From the NCBI RefSeq assembly GCF_901709675.1, contig NC_051102.1, forward strand, positions 9,557,412-9,621,411: a DNA stretch of 64,000 nucleotides, written 5' to 3'. Shown one piece after another: positions 12,642 to 25,097 of the stretch. Position 1 is the stretch's first letter. Every line of letters begins with the position of its first letter. Origin of the DNA: Syngnathus acus. Lineage: Eukaryota; Chordata; Actinopteri; Syngnathiformes; Syngnathidae. Made by a program: the position numbers and the translations under genes. Under the pieces are notes generated by a model. That model did not search any database, had not been told where the DNA came from, and saw only the letters and a program-made list of their open reading frames with translations.

Positions 12642-15600
12642 CTAATTATCTGCCAAATATTTCCCTGTGGAGTAAGAAATGTTTTTAGTCAAGCACAATG
12701 GCTGAAAGCGATTTGAAAAGAAAGCCACGTGTGTAACGGTTCATCGTCTGACCTGCAGCGAATCTCTTCTTAATTAGGGAGAGCCTGTAGCCAGTCCCGA
12801 GCAGTTGGATATCGCAACCGGACATAGTGCTGCCCTCACTGGTGAAGTGAACTGCCAGCTGGGAGGGTTTCCACGGACCCTCTGTCAGCTGGAAGCGGCC
12901 CAGCAGAGCCCCGACTCCTACAGGACACCAATGCAGCGAGAACAGATTTCAACATCAAATGATCACGTGAAAGAAACTTGAAAAGCTTTCATGGCATTTG
13001 AAAGGATTTCAAAGGTAATTTACCTCCATTTTCAGACCTACTGGAAAGGCTGGGAATCTTCCACTGTATCATCTGCTGCTCTGGATGCCTTCAAAAGAAA
13101 CAAATCATCGTTCCCTATTGAAATGAATGGAAGTGCCATTAATCCGTTCCGTTGTTCTGTTAAACTGTACTGCACAGGAATTTTTACAGCTACGTTACGT
13201 GGAGTGAATAAATACGACTGATAGTGAAAGCCCTCACCAGGTGGCAGGTGGGACCATAGCCTGGAGTTTAGCTACGCCTCCATCCACAGGAACCAGAAAG
13301 TGGACGTTGTGAAGCGGCGCCGGGGTCACCATGGCCTCTGCGTTGTATTTGTAGTCTATCCTCAGGTCCGTGTTGTCGGCATCGCCGCGCCAACTCACGG
13401 CGAGATTGAGAGGAGTGGACTGGATTCCATCTGCTGACACCTAGAACGCACAGATGGATATTTGAACCAAGGATTTATTTGTTGGATGCATGGAAGGACG
13501 TATGGATACCTGATATTTGATCATATCCACATTATAGTATGTCGCCTGGGGCTTCTGCTCAGCCACTTTCTTAAGATGACTCATCAAGTTTTGCATGTTC
13601 ACCCAGAACTGCTTGGTCTCTACGCTGTCTGTTGGGGAATCACTGAAAGGATCAGAAGAATAGACACCATTGAGTGATTTCTTTTTCAATGTAGGGAGCA
13701 TTCTCCGTTGCTGTATGTTCATTCCTACCAGCACAGCAGCTGTGGATTGGGGAGGACCTGCTCCAGTCGGGTGTAGTTGCCGATGCTAAAGATGAGGACG
13801 GGTTGAGTCGGGTGGCTGGCGAAATGCCTGGTGATGCCTGCCGGGAAGGAGAGCACCAGTTCCCCGGTAATCTTCACCACACATCTGAAACAGCGGGCAA
13901 GAACGAGATAGAAAACGTGCAATTCAAGAAACGGATTGTAAGCAATCAGATTTGGCCACCGGACGAAATGCGGGCCTACTTGCTGGGGTCGGCGCCTTTG
14001 AAGTAAGCGTTGATGGTTTCTGTGAAGGCCGCTGCCACTGGCAGAGTGTCCTGAGGTCCCATGGTAAGCGGGCTGGGCCCTCTTGAACCCCCTAAATGGC
14101 ACAAACACACATAAGGTATAAATACATTTGGACATAGCGGATTTGTCGGAGCAAACATTCACATAATCTGTACCTGTGTTGGACAGATTGAGGTCCCGCC
14201 CTAAAGTGGGTGTGGACGCCGCGCTCTGCGACGTTATGGAAGAGATGGAAGAGGAGCTCTCTGCCCGAGCCAGTGGGGCAAAAGGTGGAGGGCTTCCAGA
14301 CACAGAAGGACTGAAGGGCGGAGTCTGGAAGATGAATTCATTCATTGATAACGGCAACATTGTCACAGTACACCTTGCACAAATGTGAGTCTGCAATAGT
14401 TTGATTTACCCGGTAAATGATATGCTGTGATTGTATTTCATAGGGAGTGTATTTTTTACAAAATCTATTCATAGAAAGCAAGATATTTGATAAGTAGAAT
14501 GCAAGGTCAAAGGTCAAACCTGGGTGCAACACATACCAGGTCTGGGGTGGGTTTTCCGGGGGGCAACTTTGGCCGCGAAGAAGGCCGCGGAGGAGGAGGA
14601 GGAGGGACCGGACTGCCACGAGACTGGGGGGTAGCGCAGCGGGCTGGTGAAGATGCTCCTGAGGCACATAGCAGCTTAGCTTGAGCTACCTGAGATGCTT
14701 GTCTCGGCAAAGTCATTTTAGAAAACAGTATTTCCTTCATCTTTTAACCACACTTTGGCTATCAAAGCGCTAGATGGGAGTATTTTCGGAACTGTTAGGT
14801 AGGTCCACCACTTGAATCCTCAAGCCTACCTGAATGAGGCCCAGGGGAAGACACAATGGATCGGTACGCGGTCGGATGAAGAGGAGGCGGCGTTCCGCGG
14901 AAGCTCGCCGTTAGCTCTCTTGGTGAACCCGTCAAATCTGGGATGTCGTCTCTCAGGTGCAGCGCCTCGGGCGTCCTTTTCCCCCCTACTCCCCCCAAAA
15001 GCAGCGGTGATATAACTCCTGTTCGAGGAGACCGTCTCTCCGCTGGCAGAGGAGGCACGGGACTTCTTGATACTGGGGAGGGCGAGTAATGCGCAAACTG
15101 CAGCACCTCCTCATCAATGGCCTCCTCATCAAGGCAGACAGCTGGCGAACTGCTGGGCGAGAAATAAGGGGGCAGGGGAGGGGCCGGTTCATCCGGAGGA
15201 GGAGGTCCCAACATGATGGAAGTGGGTGAGTCCGGTGGCGTGAAAAGAGGCAAAGAGTCAGGAGAGACGGCCGGAGGTGAAGGCGGAGGCTCGTTGGGAG
15301 GGGGTCCCGGCGAGAGACGCGGGGTGGAGGGTGTGGACGAGGGGGTGTCCGGGGCGGGAGAATCTGGTGGAGGGGGCGGAGCGGGCTCATCTGGTGGCGG
15401 AGGTCTGTCATTTGTGAAAGTAACCCATCTGGCGGACGGGGTGTCTTCGGCAGCGCGCGGGCTACCAAACACATCGTCCAGGTCGGGCGCCGCCGAGCCT
15501 CGGTGGGATGAGGGCGACAAGACGCTTAGGTAGATGGGGGCAGAACTGCAAGTTGCTCTTCTGTTGGGTAAATCAACTGCAAAAAAAAGAAAAGAAATGA

Positions 15601-18600
15601 TGGCAAATATGGACAAGCATTTTTCAATTCAATCCCAAATTGTTTACCTGCAGATTGCGAAGGATAGCCTTGACTCCGCGATATGTTCTTGGGAGGGAGC
15701 GGAGGAGGAGCTGCAATGACAATTCGACACGCCTGTTAACATTTCAGCAATTGTGAATATTTCCACACAAGCTTACCTCCCGTCGGGAAACTTTTGCTCA
15801 AAGGCGACTCCGACCTTGGCTGAGATCCTCCCCAGACATCAGCAGGAAGCACTGAAGAGATGATGACCAATGTTGCCTCTGTAGTAACTTTTTTATGTAA
15901 GCATGTGATACTGTACGACTTGCAATACCATCATATCTGGCATATTGGCTCAGTGAGGGCAGTCTGAAGAAGGCGGGGGGGCTGTTCTGCGATAGTCTGT
16001 CACTGCAAAAGTAGACAAGTCTTTAAGTCGGATTCGTTGGCATGAAGTGATTTCTTCATGTTAGCACAACAGAAAGTTCAAAGTTGGATGTACACATGTC
16101 AGAGTAGAAAAGCTGCTCTGATATTCAATGTAATCAAGTTCCTTGAGAAGAGACAAAAATCAAAAATGACCTTGAGGTGTCAGGGGCAGGACTTGGCGTG
16201 GGGGTCGAGCGTCTGGGTCGAGCAATCTCTTCACCTAGAAGCGACATAAGCTGGCAAATGAACGGCTGCTCGCGAGATTGGGCATCAAAAAGCAAACCGA
16301 TGCAAAATGGATGTACTTACATGACAGGTGCCTCTTTATCTGTCCCTATAAAAAAACAAAAAAAAACAAAGTGTGTGACTTTAAGACTATCTGGCTGTCA
16401 GTCGTGTTACATTCTGCACCGCAGAAGAGACGAGACGTTTGGGGAGGTCAAACAGTGAGCGCACGATGCCACAAACTCACCGGGCTGCGTCTCTGAGACC
16501 AGCAAAAAGGAAGAGAGAACACACCTGGGTCAGAAAGTGAGTGACAAATCAGTCAAACGTACATCAACCAAAAACGCCACACACTGTTCCTTTTTATAAT
16601 GCAACGTGACACACAAGAGATGAGAAGGACGGCACGATCATTTCAACTCATCGTGAAGACTTGTGTGTTGGTTATGATTGTATGCATTATGTGACAGCAC
16701 AGCCGTATAAGTCAAGCTGCACGGGTTTATTCACCGACAAGGCATGAAATCATGCAAAATGAAGTGCGGTTAAAAAGGTAATTTGTGGCAAGCACCACTA
16801 GGGGGAGACTCTCAAGGAGATCTCATGCAAAATGAATTGTAGTTGAAAAAAAAATGAAACGGCTTACCGGACTTCTCTTCTGCGAGATAAAAGACATGAG
16901 TGCAAAAATAAGAAAAATGGCAACAAAAGTCAGTAACATCCTTTTTTTTTTTAATGAAATAAGAGTTTTGTTCCCGAGTTGACTCACCAGAGATGGAGAA
17001 AGCGCCAAACCTCCAACTGAGGCTTTGAGCTCATCCACCGATGGAGGGATACATTTGGCACTCTCAGTCACCAGTGGCTTGATCCTGATTTGGAACTTTC
17101 TCTTGCTTTCTTCCTCGTCCTCTGAATCGCTGGAGGAGAAAAACTGCTTTCCTGTGGAAGCTGGTCAACATTTGTCAAGGACACAAGAAAAAGGGCTACG
17201 AGACACGTCATGCTGGTTCACTTCCCGCTCAGGGACGGATAAGTAGTATAAAAAGTGGGCAAAAAGGATATCATCACCTTCAGCGCCAGGACGTTGGCTA
17301 AAACCTTCCTCATCCACATCGGGCGATGCCTGGAATGACAGCGACAAAATTGCTAAGAACAAGAATTCTCGGCTGATTTTTTTTAAAAAAAAGCCTTGAT
17401 ATTAAAATGCTTGTGAAGGCAGGCTCGCTCGCTTCATACGTGCGCTGGAAAGCAAAAGTGAAAGAGGGAGCAGCAAGACAAAAAAAAAAAAAAAAGGAGG
17501 CAGTGAACACTCACGTATCTGTCCCAGTCAAACTCTCCATAGAAACCATTGGGTGCTCCGTTAGTCTTTTTCTGTACAAAATGACAACAGGGAAGGCAAA
17601 CATCACACAAGTGTCTCAAAGAATAAAGCAAAGGAAAAACATGCAGGAGACACCCAGCAAATGTGACAGCTCTTTTTTTTTTGACACTAAATGCAATCAA
17701 AGTGAATTGAAAGTGAAAACAACAAGCACTTTGCCCCCGGCGTTGGAGTTTGCCATGCTGGACAGACATACAGCCAGACAGAAGGGGGAGAAAGTCACAA
17801 CATATACACACGTTTCTTTTCTTTCCACTCGCACTTGCTTCTTTGTCAGGTGAGCTCCTGTTTGAAATGACAAGAGAGACAGAAATAGCACCACTATAAA
17901 CGCTGCTCTGGCCATATTTTTGCAGTTGAGTATTCCACACATCCATACCAGGTAACTTACGTGGTCTCTGCATCCTTGTCTTTTTTTTGTAAGCCCAAGA
18001 CCTTCCTAGTTCGCTTTTTCAGTCCTTGTGAAAGAAAGAGAGCCGACATCGCAAAGGATAAATGGACTGACGTTGAAATAAAGCTCCATGTTAAAATCAA
18101 GGTGAAGAGCAGACTATTGTATGTCCCGAGCCGTTCAACACTGTGTTGACTCCAAAGCACGCAAGCAAACATTTTGAGAAGAAGCTTTACGCAATTACCT
18201 CGATGAATTAGTTTATTGCTTTAGCGCCGAGATGCCAGACATCGACAAACAGCTTCTATCGCAAATGAAGCTGTGCAGACTCCACAATCCACTTATGAGC
18301 CGGAAAGGAAACGCTGATCAATGTGCTCACTTCATTAGCGTAATTCAAGTGAAATATGGCAACTATGGCATGTGGCACCACCTCCACCTGCTGCTCTATA
18401 AAGGAGTCACTTTGACAGCTTTGACATTGGGCATCTCGGTGCACTTGTAGGAAACCCCGCAGGAGGCCGGCCGGGATAACGTTCAAACTCTTCACTACTC
18501 GTGTAAAACTAATCATCAGCATAGGAACTTCAAGACAATTGAGAAAGTAGAAACATCAAATGGCAGATTGTTGTGACGTCAAAACGGGCTTAGAACACGA

Positions 18601-19172
18601 GAGTGTCTTCAAGCTCGGGAAGTACACGGAACACCACGAGAGACTAATTGCAGGTCATCTGCTAATTTTAGCTACCAACCATTTGCATGTCAGCACTGGC
18701 GTGGTATGAAGAGGGGCAACTGTCATTAAGGTTGGTGAACAGGATACCAGTTAGCCATGGCCATAGTTTAGCATTTAAACGTGTGGCTACAGTTAGCACA
18801 ACACTAGTTACAACACGAGTAGGTGCAGGTTACTGTTTGTAAAAACATTTACAGTACTCAGATAGGACTGTGCAGTGACATGAGCAGGATTACATTGCAC
18901 CAGGGCACCATGTTTTTTTTTTTTCCTCCCCTTTTCTTTTCACCGCACCTCACTAGCCTTGGCGTCCCTCGTTCATAGCTTGCCAATGCTCAACAAAGCC
19001 GTCAGCGTGCTTCGCAACGCGCAGTCCGGGCGTCCCGAGTCGTCCGCGCCGCATGACAGAGTGCGTCAATGAATTCGGTCCTTGATGGCCCAGCGAGACG
19101 CAAGAGGGCAAGGGGAGGACGGACGGACGCAAGGGGTGCGAGACGGACGCTGCACACATTACCTTGCATCAT
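12642..19172 (-). CDS. sgip1: SGIP1 endocytic adaptor (membrane-binding, proline-rich, mu-homology)
   Basis: Twenty-three coding exons on the minus strand, 862 aa: 19172-19163, 18024-17961, 17857-17812, 17571-17515, 17329-17278, 17151-16988, 16879-16868, 16492-16481, 16339-16321, 16234-16171, 16002-15929, 15851-15777, 15710-15648, 15576-14830, 14658-14537, 14324-14174, 14091-13980, 13884-13729, 13642-13510, 13440-13238, 13088-13024, 12917-12753, 12664-12642. The N-terminus ([14 protein letters not shown]) is the basic membrane-binding segment. A long Pro/Ser region follows, most of it in one 747-nt exon with DEPAPPPPP and DDVFGSP. The C-terminus is the mu-homology domain ([56 protein letters not shown], ending GKYLADN). 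In the family it binds Eps15, intersectin, AP2 and endophilin in clathrin uptake, mainly in neurons. Exons of 12, 12 and 19 nt are microexons. Exon 3 has a weak gtgtgt donor. Confidence 0.95.
16795..16807 (+). promoter_or_regulatory. CTCF-like motif in an sgip1 intron
   Basis: ccactagggggag matches the CTCF core (CCASYAGRKGGC) except at the last core base. A weaker copy, ccactagacggcgc, lies at 20695-20708, upstream of the gene. Occupancy cannot be judged from sequence. Confidence 0.35.
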
Positions 19173-19700
19173 GGTTGCAGATTTTCATCCTACACTGCCG
19201 CTGGTGTGCAGATGGACACGAGTGGGAAATGATTCCAGATGGTCAAAGGATGCCCGGGCAGGGCATGGCTAATTGCGCCCGGTTCCCCCGGCCAAACGCG
19301 GAGGTTGACTCCCTCAGAGGCCCAACTCCCGTATACAGAGATGAGAGGAGGGGAGGGCAAGGGAGAGGGTGAATGACAGCAGCTGTGGAGGACAGCAAGA
19401 GAGAGGAAGAGAAAGCCGTGGGGATAATCCTGGAATAAGGGGCCCGATCGGTCCTGGACGCCCCAAGCGCCAAGGCACGCGAAAGCTGGCTCGGTGGAGA
19501 GATGCTGAGGAAAGGAAGAGGGGGAACACGGAGCGCTCAGGAGAGCGAGGAAGACTAAGACGGAGGGAGGTGGGAGGGAATGGCTGCTTTGCTGATGTCA
19601 CAGCTGCACTAAACCAATCCTGGCATCCGTGGTCACATGGCCGCTGTCCCCCGATGCCTTCGGCTTCCATCTGACAGAAACATCAGCCAAATGCATGCAG
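18900..19700 (-). promoter_or_regulatory. CpG-rich sgip1 promoter and 5' UTR region
   Basis: The segment around the 10-nt first coding exon (19172-19163) is richer in CG dinucleotides and purine tracts than the flanks. This is typical of a vertebrate CpG-island promoter. The start codon sits in a good context (gcaaccATGATG). The long open frames here on both strands reflect base composition. Confidence 0.5.
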
Positions 19701-21305
19701 ATTACACATGGATTCAACCACCGACTTCTTCTTTGGAAAAATAATTTCACTTACTCATGTTGATATAAATAGAAGTAAATCACTGTCTAATAAAGACAAA
19801 ACTCAAGTAAACCGACTCACAATTTGAGAATGCCTGACGCAACAAGCGTGGAGCAAACAATGTGCGGACATCACATATTTAAAATGAAAGTTGGTTCATT
19901 TCTTTGACTAATTTGCCTCCTCATCAAAGCTGGGGGTTACAAAAATCCATTCTCTTCCACCCCAAGAACACAACAACTGTATATAGCCAGCAATCAGAAT
20001 TAAATACAGTTGAGGGACACACGAGGTGGTCACGTGAGGCATGCGCTATGTAAGGTCATTTATGAAGCTAAGTCAATGAGCTTAGCGAACCTGCAGTAAC
20101 AGAGCAAAGGCACGCCCCCCGTGCTTTCCTTAACAAGCTCCTTACTTACGTAAGATGTCAGGACAGGGTCAGAAGTCATGCCAGCATGGATTTAGCTAAG
20201 GAGAGTAGAACCAAATGAACTCCAGAAGCAGAGAGGGCACCAACTACTGCTGAAGTTTGATACACAGGACAAGCGGTGCAGATGATTGGATGGATGGATG
20301 GACAGATGGCAGGAAAACAGTGACTCTCAAATTGCTTGTGTGACTACGTACATTGCAAACTGTATTGAGTCCATGTTGAGTTCAGTCAAGATGTTTAAAT
20401 CTAACATCAAGGGCTCAGGAGACCTTCCTTCTGCCCTCTTTTGTGTCTTTTAAAGAATGAAACAACCATATGAATGAAATGAGATAAATGAATGAAATCA
20501 AATAAACCCTCCATTTTCTGTATTGGGAAGGGAGTAAGACTATATTAATTGATACAGATATAAAAGCTCATTTTAAAGTTAAAGAGAACTGAAGATATTT
20601 CAGTAGCAAACTGGCCTATTTTCCCTGAATCATAACTAAATCTTGCAAGGCAAATTATGACGTAAGACGTAAGTCTGCTTTTCGCCACTAGACGGCGCAA
20701 AAATACTATTTAATCAGTAACGCCAGCCTCCGGGCGTCTCAATCGTGTCGTCATTCACATTTCCCACATATTTGCTCAGAACGTGTCAAAATTTCGTGTA
20801 TGATAGGTTACCCTGCGCGTATACATATATATTTTCTCTTTATATTTAGGGCAATTTTGATTTCGATCCAATGTGCGTGAAAAGGTGCTTGGGGTTTGCA
20901 GGTGGATCAGGAGGTGGCAGTGTTTGTCACCAGTGAATTAACCAATTGTCTCTGGGTAGAAAAGGCTGAACGAGGAGAACAGTGGTGAGGAGAAAGCAGA
21001 GCTCAAAAAGATGATGTAATCCATTAAAGCGACATTCACACCCACAAAAAAAAAAACGCCACAAGGTTGTTGTCAATAAAAAAACGAAGGCAGACGGCAA
21101 TTCAAGGATGCTACAGGATCTTGGGGTTACTGATTCTTAAAAATGCTTGTTTTCATTTATACGGGCAAACATTTGGAATGTCAAATGCCCATAGGGAGGG
21201 ACAAAAATGACATCATTTGTGCTCTTCATAGAGCGATATTTATATTTGATCAAGCGCTGGGTTAAAAAAAAAAAAACATTGGTCCAGACTGGTGAAAACT
21301 GTGGA

Positions 21306-21584
21306 TCCTTCCTTCCTTCCATCCATCCATCCATCTTCCTGATCACTCCACCTTTTTAGGGTCATAAGCAAAGGCCGTGTCCCAGCTGACTGTGGACGAG
21401 AGTCAAGCCACATTCAAGCAAGAGTCAAGCCACTTTCCAGCTAATTGCAGGTCATATGTAGACAAGCAACCATTCACACTTTACTACACACCTAAGGACA
21501 ATTTCGATTTTGGAATGCAGGAGCAAGCTGCAGTACTCGGAGGAAATCCCCACAAGAACAGGAAGAACATGCAACCTCTATTAG
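21306..21584 (-). repeat. Teleost SINE/LINE-tail repeat, about 280 bp
   Basis: It begins with CCTTCC and CCATCC runs. The following blocks match the widespread fish repeat seen in reverse: cagctgactgtgg, gctaattgcaggtcatatg, caaccattcacactttac, cctaaggacaatt, aggaaatccccacaagaac and gaacatgcaacctct. It is diverged, and no flanking duplication was found. Confidence 0.7.
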
Positions 21585-21771
21585 GTGACGCAGACGCTAA
21601 CCACAAGCTCAAATAGAGTTATGTAAAAGTCATTTTGATGTTTCGGTTTCTTTCTCAAAATGTCAGTGAGCAAATTAGTTTCGGGTTACTAAAGAACTAT
21701 TATATAAATTTGAGTCCCTTTAGGAGAAATGCAGTTTACACTGCTGTATATTTTTGTTGCACAGAGAATCA

Positions 21772-21822
21772 GACCACACACACACACATTTACACTCACG
21801 CACACACACATGTACACACAAG
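21772..21822. repeat. CA-rich simple repeat
   Basis: Imperfect (CA)n with interruptions, between flanking unique sequence. No associated gene. Confidence 0.8.
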
Positions 21823-24800
21823 GAGAGATGTCAAAATGATGGTGCGCACAAGTGGTGCTACACCTCGGCTGAGTCTTTGGAATGCAGCGGTGGGGGGATC
21901 ACTTGGATGGCCCGCTCGAGGGCACGCGGACGAGCGCAAAGTGAGCTTTAGCCACTCACTTAGTTATCATGACTATAGTGAAATATTTGGTACGATAGAT
22001 CATCATGGTAGACTTCATTTTTGCAAATAACAACAATACACAGCACCTTTAGGACTTAATAACACGTCAGGGGTCACCAACGTGGAGGCGCCTGTGGGCA
22101 TCGGGGTGGGCAGAAGGTAACGGCCAAGCACCACATGGGCTGTGCTAAAAAATAGCTCACCAGTGATTTCCTAGGAATGTCATCGAAGTGATCATTTGAA
22201 AATGTGAACACTGGAAAAGTTTTATAGGGGGGGAAAAAGGTGTTATACATTGATATTTATTTGTGGGGAATCACATGAATGAATACGATTCATTCTTAAT
22301 CAAAACATAACATTATTAAAGGCAAATGTGTTACTTCAGTCAAACTGGTGGCCGTTTGGATTAACATATCGATTGACATATCGCACAGGTACGTAAAAAG
22401 TTTTTTAAGTACAAATAATACTCTTTGATCAAGAGTCATTTCCTATATCACGAGTTTCACATGCAGCATCAGTGAAATCATTTGAAAGTAAAATGTAAAA
22501 AGTGTGTTTGGGGTGACAATAGGACCGCCTTGAGGGGAAAACAGCCCATAACAGGATTTGGTTACGAAAATGAATCCAGAAAGAAGTTGTTTCATTTCGG
22601 TCACTTAGCGTGTGGCCAAGTACAGTCGCTTGCCTTTGACCTTTAAAAAATAAAAAATAAAAAAAGGGGGGGGTCGGGAGGCCCCTATCTTATTTATTTC
22701 CACATTGGGCCTCTTGGATAACACGGACCTGATCAAACAAAGCAATTTGATGGGCATTAAAAGCGGAGACTCTGGATCTGCCTTGTTTGCATATGACCTC
22801 AGCTCCGACGCCTCGGGCTAAACAGAAACACCATCCATTATGAAGCGTGGTTAACCGGCTCCCTCCCAAATTACAGTGACGCTGGGCTCCCATTTGACTG
22901 ATTTAGCGGCGTTGCGGTTCGCCATCTCATGTTACCGACTGTAATGGCGAGATGCGCTCACGCAGGCTCGCCTCCCCTTGTAAAAAGTCGGCAGGGCATT
23001 CTGTCGGCCGTTTGGTAGGTCCCGAGCCAAGCGCAATCTGTCGCGGGGCCTTTCGAGATTACTCGTAGCTCAATTGACGAGAACATGCTTAATGGCCGGA
23101 ACGCAAAAGAGGCGTATGGTTTCTCTAGCACGTTAGCGACATCGGTACGATGCGATTGGAAGAAGCCGCTGGCACCAGTCTTATCGTGACAACGCCTCGG
23201 TCGCGTTTGACAACATTTAGCCAGCAAGGAGCGGCTGGCGGGCACGCCTTTCTTCCACGTCAGCCAGACATCTGCCCCTCTTTAATGCTGCACTTTAACC
23301 TTGCGGGCTAAAGATAAGTTAACCTTTTCAACCACGCCGTCTCCTTTTAGCACACGTGCGCGGCATGTGAGGCTCAAATGTTGGAAATCATTTTACAACG
23401 GGTGTCTGAAATGCAAACGGCTGCAGTATTACATTATCGGCCGACGCTCACTGAGGGATCGCCCGGCCCGCCGTTTCGGGCCTATTTTTGGATCACGTCG
23501 TTCATTTATTTAGTTTGCACGCTGCTCTGGAACGAGAGGCCACGGAAAACTAAGGGCTCGGAAAGGAAGGGGAAGACAAAGAAACGACCTCGTGCGTACG
23601 TAAGGTGGGGGAGACTAAGCCTGAGAGAGCCAAACGGCCAAAGCTGTACTGAAATACGATGAGGGGCGCAACTGTGCCACCCGAGCGATTTTCTTGACTA
23701 CTTGCGGTTGAGTATTGCATTATCACATTTGCTTTGCGGCCGAGCCGCTTATTTGTCTGCCGACATCCTATTACACCATTTGCCTGAAAGCTGTTGCTTT
23801 GTCTACCTTGACATTTGCAGCGCTGACAAAAACGAATCCCCTCCGACAGGCGTCATTATCAAAAGTAGGTGGGAAGAGAAGCTTAAGAGGCCTTCAACCT
23901 TCAGGTGACATCCTCGTTTGATGACAAAGATCCAAGCCAAGCACTAAGCTCGCCTTTGTCTTGACTCCGGCGGGTGAGACAGAATTGCTCTTTGTAGTAT
24001 TGGGCCAAAAGTCAGTCCCGAAATTAGAGTTAAAAGTTACGACAACAAGCGTAATCGGTATTTTGGAACAAAACATATTCCGGTACAAACAGCAGCATGT
24101 GAATACGGCGGGTGGACAAGAGTGAGGGTTAACCGAAAAATAAAAAAGTCTTGGAGATATGGAAGATTTTCTAGTTGGGGCATTTGGAGTGAATGGCAGG
24201 CACGCTATTGGACTTGGTCGAGCAAATTCCACATCAAAATGACAAATGTGCAAAGGTTGCTCTTGGCTCGCTGATACACAATCTTGTCAGGAGTCCCCGA
24301 CAACTCAGGGACAAAGTCAAGTCAGACAGATAATGCCTTCTTAACCTTCTGGGACGTTGGTGGCGTTTAAGCGCCAATGCACGCTCGGGTTGTGCTGGGA
24401 TGCTGCCATTGTACGGAGAGAGCTTAACACCAAAAACTTCCTTAAGACCTCTGTAAGCAAATAGCACTTGCATGGGAGTGCATGCGTAGCAAGGGCGCGA
24501 CTTGCGTGCAGGACAGCGGTGGGTGGTTTGTTTTGTCAGCAAAATGTCAATCTGTCTTTGTGAGGTTATCCCATATGATCTCCCTAAATGCACATGGCTT
24601 GGTAGCCCATCTGCTTGGCAGTCAAGAGCTCCCCCTCCCAAAAATCCCTCCACTCCCCCGCCACCCTGGTCCGGAGGTCTTGCCTTTCTACCTCCCACTG
24701 AGAGGATATGAAAAAGCAGACAAAGCTTTCCATTCTCTTCCTTTACTGTCAGATTTTTGGATCCGTGTAATCCTGGTATGGCAGCAACACGTGCACCGCG

Positions 24801-25080
24801 GTTCGCTTGCTCCCTAACAACTAACTTGAGAAGCAAACAATGCGACAAATCTTGGTGGAAACGGACATTGGGTTGAATTTTTTGTCAGCACATGCACTCA
24901 CGTCGCCTGGCCAGTTCCCAGCATCCCTGAGAATGGAGCAAAAGCTCAATCTGTCCATGGCCTCGGGCAAGAAGTGCGTGGCGAGCCCGGCCGGCGAAAC
25001 GATACGGACACGTTTGGCTGGCACGCACGCCAGCGACTGTAGACCAAAACTCATGTTGCGTGCTAACTGGCTCCTTCCCT

Positions 25081-25097
25081 CCCCCCCCCCCCCCCCC
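25081..25097. repeat. Poly-C tract
   Basis: About 17 consecutive C within a pyrimidine-rich run. On the minus strand this is a G run. Confidence 0.8.

Noticed and set aside
13020-13035. ATGGAG followed by gtaaat, resembling the human SGIP1 start MMEG.
   Set aside because: It is the end of exon 21, far downstream of the membrane-binding exon, so it cannot be the start.
17697-18172. Longer minus-strand frames around sgip1 exons 2 and 3 that could give other N-termini.
   Set aside because: The conserved LKKRTRK segment is preceded by a good acceptor, and a matching first exon exists at 19163-19172.
19314-19674. Overlapping open frames of about 100-118 codons on both strands.
   Set aside because: GC-rich, low-complexity promoter DNA; no family resemblance on either strand.
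24234-24848. A 204-codon minus-strand open frame in the gene-free interval.
   Set aside because: No recognisable domain, uneven composition and no splice-consistent neighbours; length is compatible with chance.
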